Positions 51,116 through 61,026 of a stretch of DNA of 64,000 nt are shown one piece after another. Position 1 is the stretch's first letter. Every line of letters starts with the position of its first letter. The stretch is from the NCBI RefSeq assembly GCF_964199755.1, contig NC_133896.1, positions 103,074,301 to 103,138,300 on the forward strand. The letters run 5' to 3'. Origin of the DNA: Larus michahellis (lineage: Eukaryota; Chordata; Aves; Charadriiformes; Laridae). The translations under genes were made by a program, and so were the position numbers. The notes under the pieces are model-generated. The model was not told where the DNA came from. It saw only the letters and a list, made by a program, of their open reading frames with translations, and did not search any database.

Positions 51116-51228
51116 TCCCCCACGGATGACGCCGCTTCCATAAACCTGGATCACCAACATAAAGATCTCCGGCCCCTCCGGCGGGGTCGGTTCTTCCTCA
51201 GACACCTCCCAAGTTCTGCCGCCATCGA

Positions 51229-51240
51229 CCAGCAGGTGGC
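51229..51240 (+). promoter_or_regulatory. CTCF-binding consensus match
   Basis: The 12 bases CCAGCAGGTGGC agree at every position with the CTCF core consensus CCASYAGRKGGC, and the flanks (ga before, gctgcc after) also fit the extended motif. Forward orientation, pointing toward PLCXD2. Its place between two unrelated genes suits a boundary role, which is inferred. Confidence 0.65.
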
Positions 51241-51282
51241 GCTGCCGCACCGCAGCCGGCGGCCAGCGGGGACCGATCGCGG

Positions 51283-51346
51283 CCCGCCCGTCCCTGTCCC
51301 TGCCCTTGTCCCCGTCCCTTCCCCTGTCCCCGTCCCCGTCCCCCCA
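51283..51346 (-). repeat. C-rich hexamer minisatellite, G-quadruplex-prone on the minus strand
   Basis: Imperfect repeats of CCCCGT/CCCTGT. On the minus strand this gives at least four runs of three to five G separated by two or three bases, a classic G-quadruplex pattern, 43 bases from the CTCF match. Confidence 0.8.
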
Positions 51347-51420
51347 GCTCTGTCCCGCCGGGGTCGGGGAAGCGCGGGGGTGTAGCGGCTTCTCCTGCCA
51401 GCCCCCGTCTTTCCAAAACC

Positions 51421-54400
51421 TTCTCAAGCCATTATTTATTTTTTTTTGGCACCAACCGCCCCAGTAATGTGGGTTTAAATCGTTCAGCTCGGATTTGGGT
51501 TCGAGAAGAATTTGGCCCTGATTAAATCTGAAATTATCAGGTGCTAGAAGATTGCCATGGGAGTGTCAGCTGAAAGCTTTTCTGTGAGACTAAGGTGTTG
51601 AAAGATACCCAAAACTCTGTATCTTTTGGGTACAGAAAAGATTTTTGAAAAGAGCCTTGAGCACAACGTTGCTGAAGGCATGACACAATGAAACCGGCGA
51701 AGCAGACCCGAGTCAGAGGCTGAGGTCACCTAAAACACAAATGTCATTCTGTGAAATTAGCTGGCTCTGCTGCATGTGGTCTTTAATACGTGCATTACGC
51801 AGCTGTAAAAGCAACACACTGGGAAGCTAAGCAGCAAGGTGGTTTTGTGTGTGAGTGGTTTCACCTGCTTCGGAGGAGACAGCAAATGTTGCAGGGCGGG
51901 GAAGGATAAAAAGCAAGAAATTTGTTTTCAGTTACTAATGTGCCTTGTGAAGCCAGTGGCAGGGCCCAGGGACTTCAGTGGAGCGAGTGACTTTTCACAG
52001 CGCTCCCAAGTCCGTATTCCTGCTGCTCGTGTCTCTGCGATGCTGGGCCCCCTAACCAGGGCAAGGGAACAGCTGCCAGCCCTAAGCCCATGGGATGTGT
52101 GGGGCAGGTGGGTGTCCTCAGCCTCTGACAGGAGAGGGGACAGCGCGAGCTTAGAGGATGCCCTGGTCCTGGCATGCCTGACAGCCGTCCCACCAAGCCT
52201 TAATCCTTTTGCCTCACTCTGAATCACCCCTCCTTTTTTAAACAGCATTGTGGTGGCTTCTCTTACAAGGCACTTTTTGGTCCTGTAAATTAATTAAGCT
52301 TGGCTTGTTTGTTTAAGGAGCACCCCTATAGTTTGCACGGTGTGCTCGAGCCATTGCGATGCAGGCGGTAGCGTTGGCGGTGCCTGGGAGCAGGCTGTGG
52401 GAGAGCACAGGCTGCCCGGCCATCCTAGAGCCGGACCCACTAGTTAAGAGTGGCTGATAATAGGCTTTGCTGCCTGGGATTTCCTGGGGAAACCGCCCAT
52501 CTTAATATGGACCCACAGAGTTTTCTCTTTCAGGGAGATGTTTTCTTCATTGCAGCTGTGCTGAAAGCTTCATGAAGTGCTCCAGCTTCATTTTCATGTA
52601 CGTGTTTGTTTTAAAAAGCTGTGTACAGAAATTATACCTGCTAACCAGAGCAGGGCATTAGTTACCTTACGTAGTCTGTGCTAGATTTATCAGGGCAGGC
52701 AAGCATTAGAAAGATCTGTGTAGACTAAAACTCCAGAAGAAGCAGTATATGAAGGAGAAATTTTGTTTTATTTATTGTTCATGTTAGTAGGTAATTCTTC
52801 CTGACTCTGCAATTAACTTTGAGCAATAAGCCATTGGAAAGCTTCTAAAAAGCTCTGCAGGGGGATAATGATTACTTAATCCTGTCTAAGGAGATTTTAA
52901 TGGAAATAATATGAAATGATATTATATTTAAAATGATTCCTTAAGGACAAGACAAAGCCCAGGGAAGTCCTCAGCAAAGATTATTTGATTTCAGGGAACA
53001 TCGGATTATGTCTTTAAAACTCCTCTTCCATCTCGTTTCTAGCGTATGATGTTTTATTTCTGTCCTTTCAAAGTCTCCTCTACCAGGTTGCCCGGGTAAG
53101 ATTTTTAACCAGTGGGAAAAAAATGTGTCTGTTTGCCCCTTGGTTCCTTTCCAAACAGGAGGACTTTCAAATTAACTCTGGCATCCTACACAGCTTGAAA
53201 CACCCTCATGTGGTGTAAATGAAGCATTGAATAGCTGGCTGTTGTCAAACAGGCGACTCACAGATGCCAGGGCTTGGCTTAAAGAAACAAGCAAACAAAG
53301 GCGAGAAACAGGTAATATATTATATGAGCCGACACCGAGACTATGAGCGGTGGACAGAAAAAGGGGGGGAAGTCAGTATCACAAACAGTGTATTATACGA
53401 TAGGCATCAAATATTTGCAATAGACTTAGAAAATGCAAAAAGTGCTGTGATAGTCACGGTGTTTTTCTGACTTGATGTAAAATGGGAAATGAACACCGCG
53501 ATCTGGTCTACTGCGCTTGAAGTAGCGGCGTTTTAAATGCAGTGATGTCTGCAGAGCTTTGTGATTGAGTGTGTCTGATGGTTTTAAATGTTAAATAATT
53601 CCATTACAGTCAGGGTGAAAATGGTAATGAACAGCTTGGAAGAGTCTGAGTATACTTACATGAAATGTTGAGCAATTAGCTTCTCTCTGTGAGAGTGAAT
53701 CCTGCAGTTCTCTTCTCATCAGTAGCAAAGTGACCTTTAAAACACGCTGATGACACAGAAGCTGTTTCAATAACTTATTTGATCTATTGTCTGCGGATAA
53801 ATTGCGTGTAAGGATTTGGAATTTACATGGCACAGTAGATTTTGGACTGAAATGGAAGATTTTGAAAACATTAACTGAAAGCTTTTTAACAGTAGCAATG
53901 CCTCCTGTTGCATAATGGGACGCGTGTTATCAGGGTGTTCAACCTGGTCAAGAGAAGGAGGCTGAGCTCCCCGTAGCTAGCACTTGATATTATCAATTTG
54001 TTTTCAGTTGCTTTAAAGCACTTAGAAAAGTTCATTATTCTGGCTTTATATTCTGTATGTGGCAACCTAACCACATGTTAAAATTGAAATAAAGCACATT
54101 TGTTTGTTTGGAATTGGCTAACAGCAAAACCCATATGCCTCTTAGTGCTTAAATAGCATCAGCCTGATCCTCACAGCTAATCTTTTTATTATATGTTTGA
54201 AAATAGGAGGGTTAAGGGTATGGGAACGGGATTTGAGCTGCTAGATCGTCTGGGCTGCCCATGACATTGGCTTGTATTCTGCACCGAGGCACAAGGGAAT
54301 AGCTGAGCTCTTTCAGTAAATCCACATAAGGCATAAATATGGCTATATAATCCATGGGGAAAAATGGATAGTAGTGGAAAAATGGAAAGTTTTAGTCGGC

Positions 54401-56285
54401 CATCCTCACTCCTGAATGTGATTCATACGTGAATACTCCAGAAACGTGGAAAAACACAACAACCTACTGACCTTGATATAGAATTTTTTAAAAAATAGGT
54501 TAGTAGTATGATGTTTTTCCTGCCTGCTTAGGCATTCGTTTTTGCAGCCACCTAAACACATGCTTGAAGTGGAGCATTTGAACAGTCTCAAGTGACAAGA
54601 CCCCATATAATCTGTGGGTTTAGTCTGCGGAAAATAAAATTGTATTATTAATGTACATTTGTTCCCTCTGGCCATTGCAATTAATGTTCATCATTGCAGG
54701 GTTTGATACTGATTACATAACAAAATTACAGAGTTTTGTGGAGACGGAAAGAGGTTGAGGTTTTGGGGAAGGGAACAGGCAGATTAATGCTCCTCTTTTC
54801 TAGAAAAGCACGTGGAGGATTTTTGGACCCTAAGAAAGTTCTGCTGGCCACTACTGCTGGCAAGTATCTGTGCATCGCATCTGACGCTCACAGCTGAAGT
54901 CTCCCCCTGCAGTGCTGAACGGATGCACCTCCTCCTCCTCCTTTCAACGTTCTGGTTCTGAGCTGTCAGCATCCCACACAGCCTAAATGTCCTTTGCAGC
55001 TTTGAGATCTAGAAACCATCTTAACCGCAGGAGCCAGGGTGTACTCATGCTGCACATCACAGTGTGGGGATACCGAAACTAGCTGTGAGCCGCTGAGACA
55101 GTCGCTGTACTGCAGGAGCACTGGGGTACCCTGGTGCTGCCACATGCTCCAATACTATTAAAAAGTGATGGCAAAGGGTCAGAGACTTTTGGAAGGCTGT
55201 GAAGGGAGCAGGTTTGAGACTCTCCCCACTCCAGCTTTTAGGGGGGCTAGCTGATCAGATGGCAGAGGACTGCTAAGACCTGCTCTCCTGGTAAAGGCTA
55301 CTGCCCTAGGCAGTGGCAATTAAACACCTTTTCCCACACCAGAGCACACCCTACCCGCTCCCCTTCAGACTCTGCTGTCTGCCACACACATTCCATCTTC
55401 TTTATGTCATCTGAAAGATGGGAAATGCAGGACGGGGCCTGCCAAGGACACCAAGAGTACCATGTAAGTGCTCAACCCTACTAGTTTTGGCTCTAGACTA
55501 CAGCTTTGGTGTTTACAGTTTCATTGGTCACAGTGCAATACTGCCCCGAAGACACAAAGATGTCCTCAAGAACATACCAGCCTTGGTGAAATGGCTACCC
55601 CTATGTTACACTAAAACATCCGTGGCTGCCAACTGTGTCTAAGGTGTTCACACGCATGGGTTTGCTGGGCAGCCACAGGCTGTGATGGTGGGAAACATGA
55701 GAAAGAGAGTAGTGATTTAAAGAAGATAAACTTGCAGGAAATACAGACCAGTAGTGTGACTAGCGGAAAATGCTGTAGCTCACACATAATAATCCTTCTT
55801 TTGGTTCAAGATACGAATTTAATCACAAGAGAATATGTTTATGGTCCCATGCCTGTCACTTTGCATAGCGTGGCCTGCTCTCTCCTACATCAGAGGCAAG
55901 TGTACCAGATGGTCTTAACGGGAAAGGGGAGCAGGGCCGCAGGACAGTTGAATGCCTATCAAACCTATATTCATCCTTGAGAATGAGGAGTCCTAGGTCA
56001 GGAATGCTTTGCAAAAAGCTAGTATTGAAACTGCACTGTTTTTAAGATTGTTCGATATCGAAGCTCTAAAAGCAAAAAGTCCTTGTTCCCTTTCTTGAAA
56101 AGGAAAATGCAAATTTATGGAAGGATATAGATTCTGGTTGTATTAGGTGAAAATACATACTTAACATAGATGTATTTCCAGATACATTAAGTTTATACTT
56201 ACTTTAATTATATACTTCAATTAGCAGTTTTACTGTGTATTAATTAAAGCATTCTATGAATAACATGCAAACTTTAATAGGTCAA
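51421..56285. other. Intergenic DNA
   Basis: Nearly 4.9 kb without recognisable genes. It contains moderately AT-rich unique sequence and one AATAAA with T/G-rich downstream sequence at 54,088-54,093 that could mark an unannotated transcript end. No open frame of credible length. No BED-finger/hAT-derived gene (mammalian ZBED2 sits in this interval) is visible. Confidence 0.5.
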
Positions 56286-56290
56286 ATGAA

Positions 56291-57054
56291 TCTCATGGTT
56301 TGGGCTGGACTGGCCACCGAAACGAACAACACATGCTCTCTGACCTCTCCCCCTTCAGAGAAGGGAGAGCATCTCCCTTCAGGGAGAGTATGAAGAGAGA
56401 GAGACTTGTGAGTTTAAAAGAAACTAAACTACTTTAATGAAATATTAATAATATAATAAAAAGAAAATAATGAAATATATACAATATATGCAAAACTGTA
56501 TCAAGCTCACAGGATGATGATCATGTCACCAGCGGGCACTGGGAAAGTCACGACTGGACTCAGTGATGAATAGGAACTGGATTCCGGGTCTGGAGTCAAG
56601 AACTCACAGATCGGGATCAAAGGCAGACAAACAGACGGAGTCCTCCTCAGACGTCGGCCACTGAAGAAAGAGAGCTGACCCTTTGTTCCCTCAGCTTTTA
56701 TGCTGAGTATGAGGCAGATGGGATGGAATACCCTGTTGGTCAGTTTTGGGTCACCTGTCCTCTCCCCTCCTCCCCACAGGTGTGACCCCTCTATGCTTTT
56801 CCATTTCCGACCCTCCAACAGGGCAAATAATGAAGTTAGCTGACTTTGGTTGTTATAGCAGTAAGTACAAGCAAGAGCCTCTGTGCGTACCATTCCTTGG
56901 CATAAATTAGAAACAATCAGGTCTTATCACTCTGGGAGAGAACAGTGTCTGCACAATACACTGTTAATTTCAGAGAGTTCAGTTAGAAGAGGCTTAGCTG
57001 CAAGGCAAAATTACTGAAGAGAAAATTGGTTCTGTTTTACCTCAAACGAGGACA
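56291..57054 (-). mobile_element. Solo LTR of an endogenous retrovirus (ERVL-like)
   Basis: A 764-base element on the minus strand. Its minus-strand start reads TGTCCTCG and its end reads 'ccaaaccatgaga', the layout of avian ERVL LTRs. It is flanked by the 5-base direct repeat atgaa (56,286-56,290 and 57,055-57,059), as expected for ERVL. Minus-strand signals: a TATA-like 'cataaaagc' at about 56,694-56,703 and an ATTAAA at 56,433-56,438. The terminal dinucleotide at the 56,291 end departs from TG/CA by one base, probably a point mutation. No internal viral genes flank it, so it is a recombination remnant. A 128-codon frame inside it (56,507-56,893) is not a gene. Confidence 0.78.
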
Positions 57055-57059
57055 ATGAA

Positions 57060-57719
57060 AAATTAATATTTAAATAGTATTTATTTTAAAACACTATTTA
57101 TTTTCAAATGTTTCCATACAGACAAAACAGGGGCCTCATGAAATATATACCCTTACTATTTAATATTGAGCCTTTAGTCATTTGACAGTGGAAAACTATC
57201 TTTCAGAGCAGAATTTTTTTTCCACTATCATACGATGAGTAGGCTTCAGTGTTGTATAACTAGTCGTCTTTATGTCCCATGTGAAGAGTATGGAAAGAAT
57301 ATGTTTGCATATATTTGTAACAGGCAGTTAAAAAGAGAACTTGCTCACAAAGCGTTACCCTTCAAAGACATGTAATAACACAAGGGAGAAAAAGCATATC
57401 TTAGAAGATCCATTTTGTGTATCACAGCAAATCCAGAAATTATTTTGGACAGAATGCTTTACCCAACAGCTAAATGCAGTGTAAGGCAGAGTGTGAGGCT
57501 CTCAGGGAGCTGCTGAAAGAGCAGGCTGAAGGCATTGAGGCGGCCACATCTTGATCCTTAAGTCTCCTGCCGCGGTGTTGACTCTTTGTCAGGTGCAGCA
57601 CGTGAATTGCTCCGGCTAATACACTTACTGACCATCCGACATCTTAAGACTGTGGCGTCGGCCCTCTACATTGTGGTCTGTTTCTCTGGTACTAGAATAG
57701 GTGAACATGGGAACCTGCA
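57060..57719. other. Intergenic DNA upstream of the PLCXD2 CpG island
   Basis: AT-rich at first, becoming GC-rich after about 57,530. No exon supported. A good splice-donor-like string (ctgcag|ggtgagta) at about 57,718-57,727 could belong to an unannotated upstream exon. Confidence 0.4.
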
Positions 57720-58176
57720 GGGTGAGTATTGGAACCCAGGCTCCCAGCCATTTCCTGGCCTACCCGGGATAGCCATGCCTGCACCCCGAGTGCATGCCAC
57801 GCACGTCCCCTGCGTGGCGGTCGGAACTTCTGGGTACCTCCAAAGCCTCACAGCTGGTGCCCTCAACAGCCAAGGCAGAGCCAGCTGGCCCGGGGCCGGG
57901 GGGTTAGAATTGCAGGCGAGCGGGACAACCGGAGCCCCGTGTGGTGCGACCCGCGGCGAGAGATCACGCAGGCCCTCGGCTGGGGTTTCTCCAGCCCCAG
58001 GCCGGGCGGTTACTCTACCCCTGCTCCGAGCCGGACAGGCACTGTGCCGCTATCGCGACAGTCGGGCGGTGGAGGCAGGGAAGACGGGCGTCGGACGCGG
58101 CTTCACGGCAGCCCGAACGGACGGACTCCGGCAACGTAAGGGACGGAGCGGCGGCGGCGGGGCCACCAGCGAGCAG

Positions 58177-58181
58177 CCAAT
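58177..58181 (+). promoter_or_regulatory. PLCXD2: CCAAT box (NF-Y type)
   Basis: 'gccaatgg' in the core of the CpG island, 221 bases before the likely ATG and 21 bases before the CRE. Confidence 0.55.
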
Positions 58182-58201
58182 GGTTGGCCGCCGGGGAGCC
58201 G

Positions 58202-58209
58202 TGACGTCA
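58202..58209 (+). promoter_or_regulatory. PLCXD2: Palindromic CRE (CREB/ATF site)
   Basis: The full 8-base TGACGTCA palindrome, the high-affinity CREB/ATF site, containing an unmethylated-island CpG. It suggests cAMP/CREB-responsive expression; binding is inferred. Confidence 0.6.
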
Positions 58210-58234
58210 CCGCGCCCGGCCGAGACGCACCTGT

Positions 58235-58242
58235 TACATAAG
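58235..58242 (+). promoter_or_regulatory. PLCXD2: TATA-like element
   Basis: 'tacataag' is the only AT-rich hexamer-scale stretch in this GC-rich core, 26 bases after the CRE. It would place transcription start near 58,265. Confidence 0.35.
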
Positions 58243-58397
58243 GGGGCCGGGCGGCCGCCGCCGGCCCTGACCCTGCCGGCCCCGGCCTCGGCCCCGGCTC
58301 CGCCGCTGTGGCCGGGCCGGGTTCCCCTAGGCCGGGGATGAGGCCGCCGGCCGGGAGGGAAGGCGGCCGGCGGCGGCGGCGACGGGCCGCGGGGGCC

Positions 58398-58479
58398 ATG
58401 GCGGAGAGCAACGCGGATTGGATGGGCTCGCTGCCGGCGGCGCTGCGCTCCTACCCGCTCTCCAACCTGGCCATCCCGG
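58398..58479 (+). CDS. PLCXD2: PLCXD2 first coding exon (partial gene)
   Basis: PLCXD2 is an X-domain-only member of the phosphatidylinositol-specific phospholipase C family, with an intracellular catalytic barrel. This exon encodes 27 residues plus one base: MAESNADWMGSLPAALRSYP then LSNLAIP. It matches the human 'CNADWMASLP...PLSNLAIPG' segment that precedes the X domain. The donor is cccgg|gtaggg-like (CCGG|GTAGGG, read with the split Gly codon), phase 1, as needed to continue into G-S-H-D. The ATG at 58,398 has a near-perfect context (ggggccATGg). An in-frame ATG at 58,338 would add 20 Arg/Gly-rich residues. The catalytic exons lie beyond 64,000. Confidence 0.92.
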
Positions 58480-58915
58480 GTAGGGCGGCAGGGAGGGAAG
58501 GGGAGGTGTGGGGTGGAGTGGTTTGGGTGACGGAGCCGACGGGGCCTGTCCCCACTGACAGGGCCTGCGGGGCCTGGCGCCGAGGGGAGTCTCCTGGTGG
58601 CGGCGCGGCCCTGTCGTCGTCGTCCCCCCCCTCCCGCTTTAGAGAAGTGCTTACCGGTGCTTGGGGCAGGTCCGGTTGTGTCCGGTGCTCTGGCTGTAGG
58701 TTGGGCGCTGAGGTGTCTGCCCGTGCTTGGGAGTCGGAGGTTGGGTGTCTGCTTGAACTGTATCAGCCGCGTGGGAAGCCTTGTCTTCAGGTGTCAGAGC
58801 CCCGTCGGGCCTGAGCACCTGTTTGTGACTGAAGGGCTAAGACGGACCCGGTCCCTGGCAGGAGAGGAAGGAGGGCTTAATCTTCTGGAAACGCAGCTGT
58901 GAGTCTTGAGCTGGT

Positions 58916-58967
58916 GGATCTGTTTGTTTTCACTGCCTTTAAAAAAGGGAGCTGTGATCTCTGGAGT
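58916..58967 (+). repeat. Dispersed repeat copy A in PLCXD2 intron 1
   Basis: About 52 bases with 'tgttttcactgcctttaaaa' that align with 60,975-61,026 at roughly 80 percent by eye. The family is not recognised. Confidence 0.5.
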
Positions 58968-60974
58968 TTCTCTCTAAGGTTTTTTTCAGGTTGTTTAAGC
59001 AAGGCTAAAGGTAGGTCAGGAGAAAGGTTTGTTTACACTGAATCTAACAGCTGGACAGCCATCAAATGGAAATGTCTTTTATGGCAGAACCTACATACGG
59101 CTTGTCAGAGGGAAAAAGAGTGCAGCGTGGTTATGAAATATCCCAATGTGTGATGTTACACTGAAGACACTAAAATATTGTAATTACATATAAAATTTTC
59201 TCCCTTTCCAGCTGAACTTAAAATAACTAACTCCTAGTTCCTGTGCAGAGCTTTTAGTTTAAGAAATTGGCAAGTGTCATCACTTCTGGTTTACAAATAG
59301 ATAAACTGATAAATGAGGAAGACAACAGATGACCCTGAAGCTGCATAGAAGTAGCCTGACTTTCCATCTGTAAATAGCAAAAAATAATCTAGTATTGCTT
59401 GTAGATGTCAAAAAGGGAGATTTTAGGGGCAGCTTCTGTAGCAGCTCGTTCTGATACTGGATGTTAAACTCTGGTCATTAGTGGTACGGGCTTGATTTTA
59501 TGGTAGTGCCTTAGCTTGTCAAAACCCTTTGGGTATGGGTTATAAAGAGGGCATGTGAATACACTTCCCTAGAAACAGAGTGACTTCCTCTTTTGTGCCA
59601 GCAGAGATAACCAAAGGACATCTGAAGCATGTAGAGAAGGGGCAATCCACCTCCTGTAAGGTATCACAGCAGTCCCTCTTGTATCGCCTGAAGTAGAACA
59701 GTTGAAATGCCATGTTTTAATCAAAAGTAGCATCCTTCCCCCCTCCAAAAGTAGAAAAAAAAATTTTATGCAACCCTCTTCATTTGAAGAGGGAAGGGGA
59801 CAGAAATGAATTTCAATGTTCATATAAAATTCAAGCACCTGCAGATTTTGCAATTTCTGGCAAAGAAATCCTTCTCTGATTTAGCAAGCAGTAGTAAAGC
59901 AACTTTTTGTTGCTGTAGCAACTTAAGGGCTGTGGAACTTTGCAGAATGTTATGATGTAGATTGTGTTAGGTGTGTTGCCCCTGTCCATCACTTACAACA
60001 CTGGTTGTATGTTGTTTGTAGCAGAGAAACCAAGGAAATGAGTTGTTGTTTCAGTAATGCCATGCTGCTTTCAAAATGAGTAGTGGTTTTGTTGAGAATG
60101 CTTGCAGTGTATGTTTGTCTGTGCTCAAGGTTGTTATATTTTTTCACCCCTTTCCTGCATGTACCTCATGCAGCCTTTGAGCAGGGAAAAGACATTTTGG
60201 GTAGACTTTCTGAGAATGTTTTTTTATATTTCAGTCCGATGATTATTTTGCTGAAGTGGATGCTTGGTCTGGTGCTTCACAAAGCAATCTTTTGGGGAGC
60301 CAAGGTGATGTTAATAGTGGTGTGCAAGGAAAGGATTGTACAAAACATGTTGCAGGCGAGGTGTCTGTTTTACAGATGCTGAATAGCAGTGAAGCCCAGT
60401 GCTGTCTTCAAGAGAGATGAAAGGTGGGCTTCAGGTCAAATGAGAAGCATTTTTGTGTGTGCATGTGACAAGCGTGGCCTGCTTTTGTCTGTCTGTCTCT
60501 GGATGTGTTAGTTTTCACTGCTGGAGTGGTGGACTCAACTTGATATTGGATTTTCTGTTCTTGTTTGTTTCTTTTCCCCTCCTTCCTCCCAATTACTCTT
60601 TGTAAGCATAGGAGCAGAGATGGAACTCTAGTGAAGGTGCTGGAGTAACATTTGTTTTAACTTTAAAGTCAGCACTCAAAACCCTGAAACTGTTGTTTGG
60701 GTTTGTGGTGGGTTTTTTGTTTTGTTCCACTTTGCAAAAATGCAGGATTTGAAGAATAAATGATTCTACGTCCTTTTTAAAGAAAGGGGACAAAACGTTG
60801 GCATCATGGGGCTATTTAAAGTGAAAAAAATGATAGTATACACAGAAAAACTGCTTAGATTTATTTCATTGTATGGTCTTGTAAGTGGGAAAGTCTTCCT
60901 AACCCTCTTGTATGAAGCTAAGGATGTCTGTATAGAGTTCTGCTGCTTTATCTGTTGCAAATAGTTCTACTTTT

Positions 60975-61026
60975 GGAGCTGCTTGTTTTCACAGCCTTTA
61001 AAAAGGGTAGCTATGACCACTGGAGA
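60975..61026 (+). repeat. Dispersed repeat copy B in PLCXD2 intron 1
   Basis: Partner of the segment at 58,916, containing 'tgttttcacagcctttaaaa' and ending in 'ctggag' like copy A. Same orientation, about 2 kb apart. Confidence 0.5.

Larger units (their letters stand above)
50980..51420. promoter_or_regulatory. Small GC-rich, CpG-containing island between CD96 and PLCXD2
   Basis: An abrupt rise in G+C and CpG within AT-rich surroundings, including 'ccgccgctgcc', 'ccggcggggtcgg' and 'gatcgcggcccgcccg'. It contains an (ATCC)n run, a CTCF-consensus match and a C-rich minisatellite. It could be an insulator or an unannotated promoter. No convincing exon or start codon is visible. Confidence 0.5.
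57720..58880 (+). promoter_or_regulatory. PLCXD2: CpG island promoter of PLCXD2
   Basis: Very GC-rich and CpG-dense, densest at 58,050-58,500, and covering the first coding exon. It contains a CCAAT box, a palindromic CRE and a TATA-like element in promoter order just upstream of the ATG. The length and placement are typical of a broadly active vertebrate promoter. The long open frames in it (for example 251 codons at 57,586-58,341) are an expected by-product of high GC. Confidence 0.85.

Noticed and set aside
54088-54093. AATAAA as the main CD96 polyadenylation signal
   Set aside because: It is about 5 kb beyond the stop codon, beyond the GC-rich boundary island. Listed only as a possible end of some other transcript.
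56507-56893. A 128-codon minus-strand frame
   Set aside because: It lies entirely inside the solo LTR and spans its promoter region. It is not a viral gene.
57586-58341. A 251-codon open frame on the + strand across the PLCXD2 CpG island
   Set aside because: GC-rich DNA has few stop codons. The translation shows no domain or conserved segment, overlaps promoter motifs, and ends inside the 5' UTR of PLCXD2.
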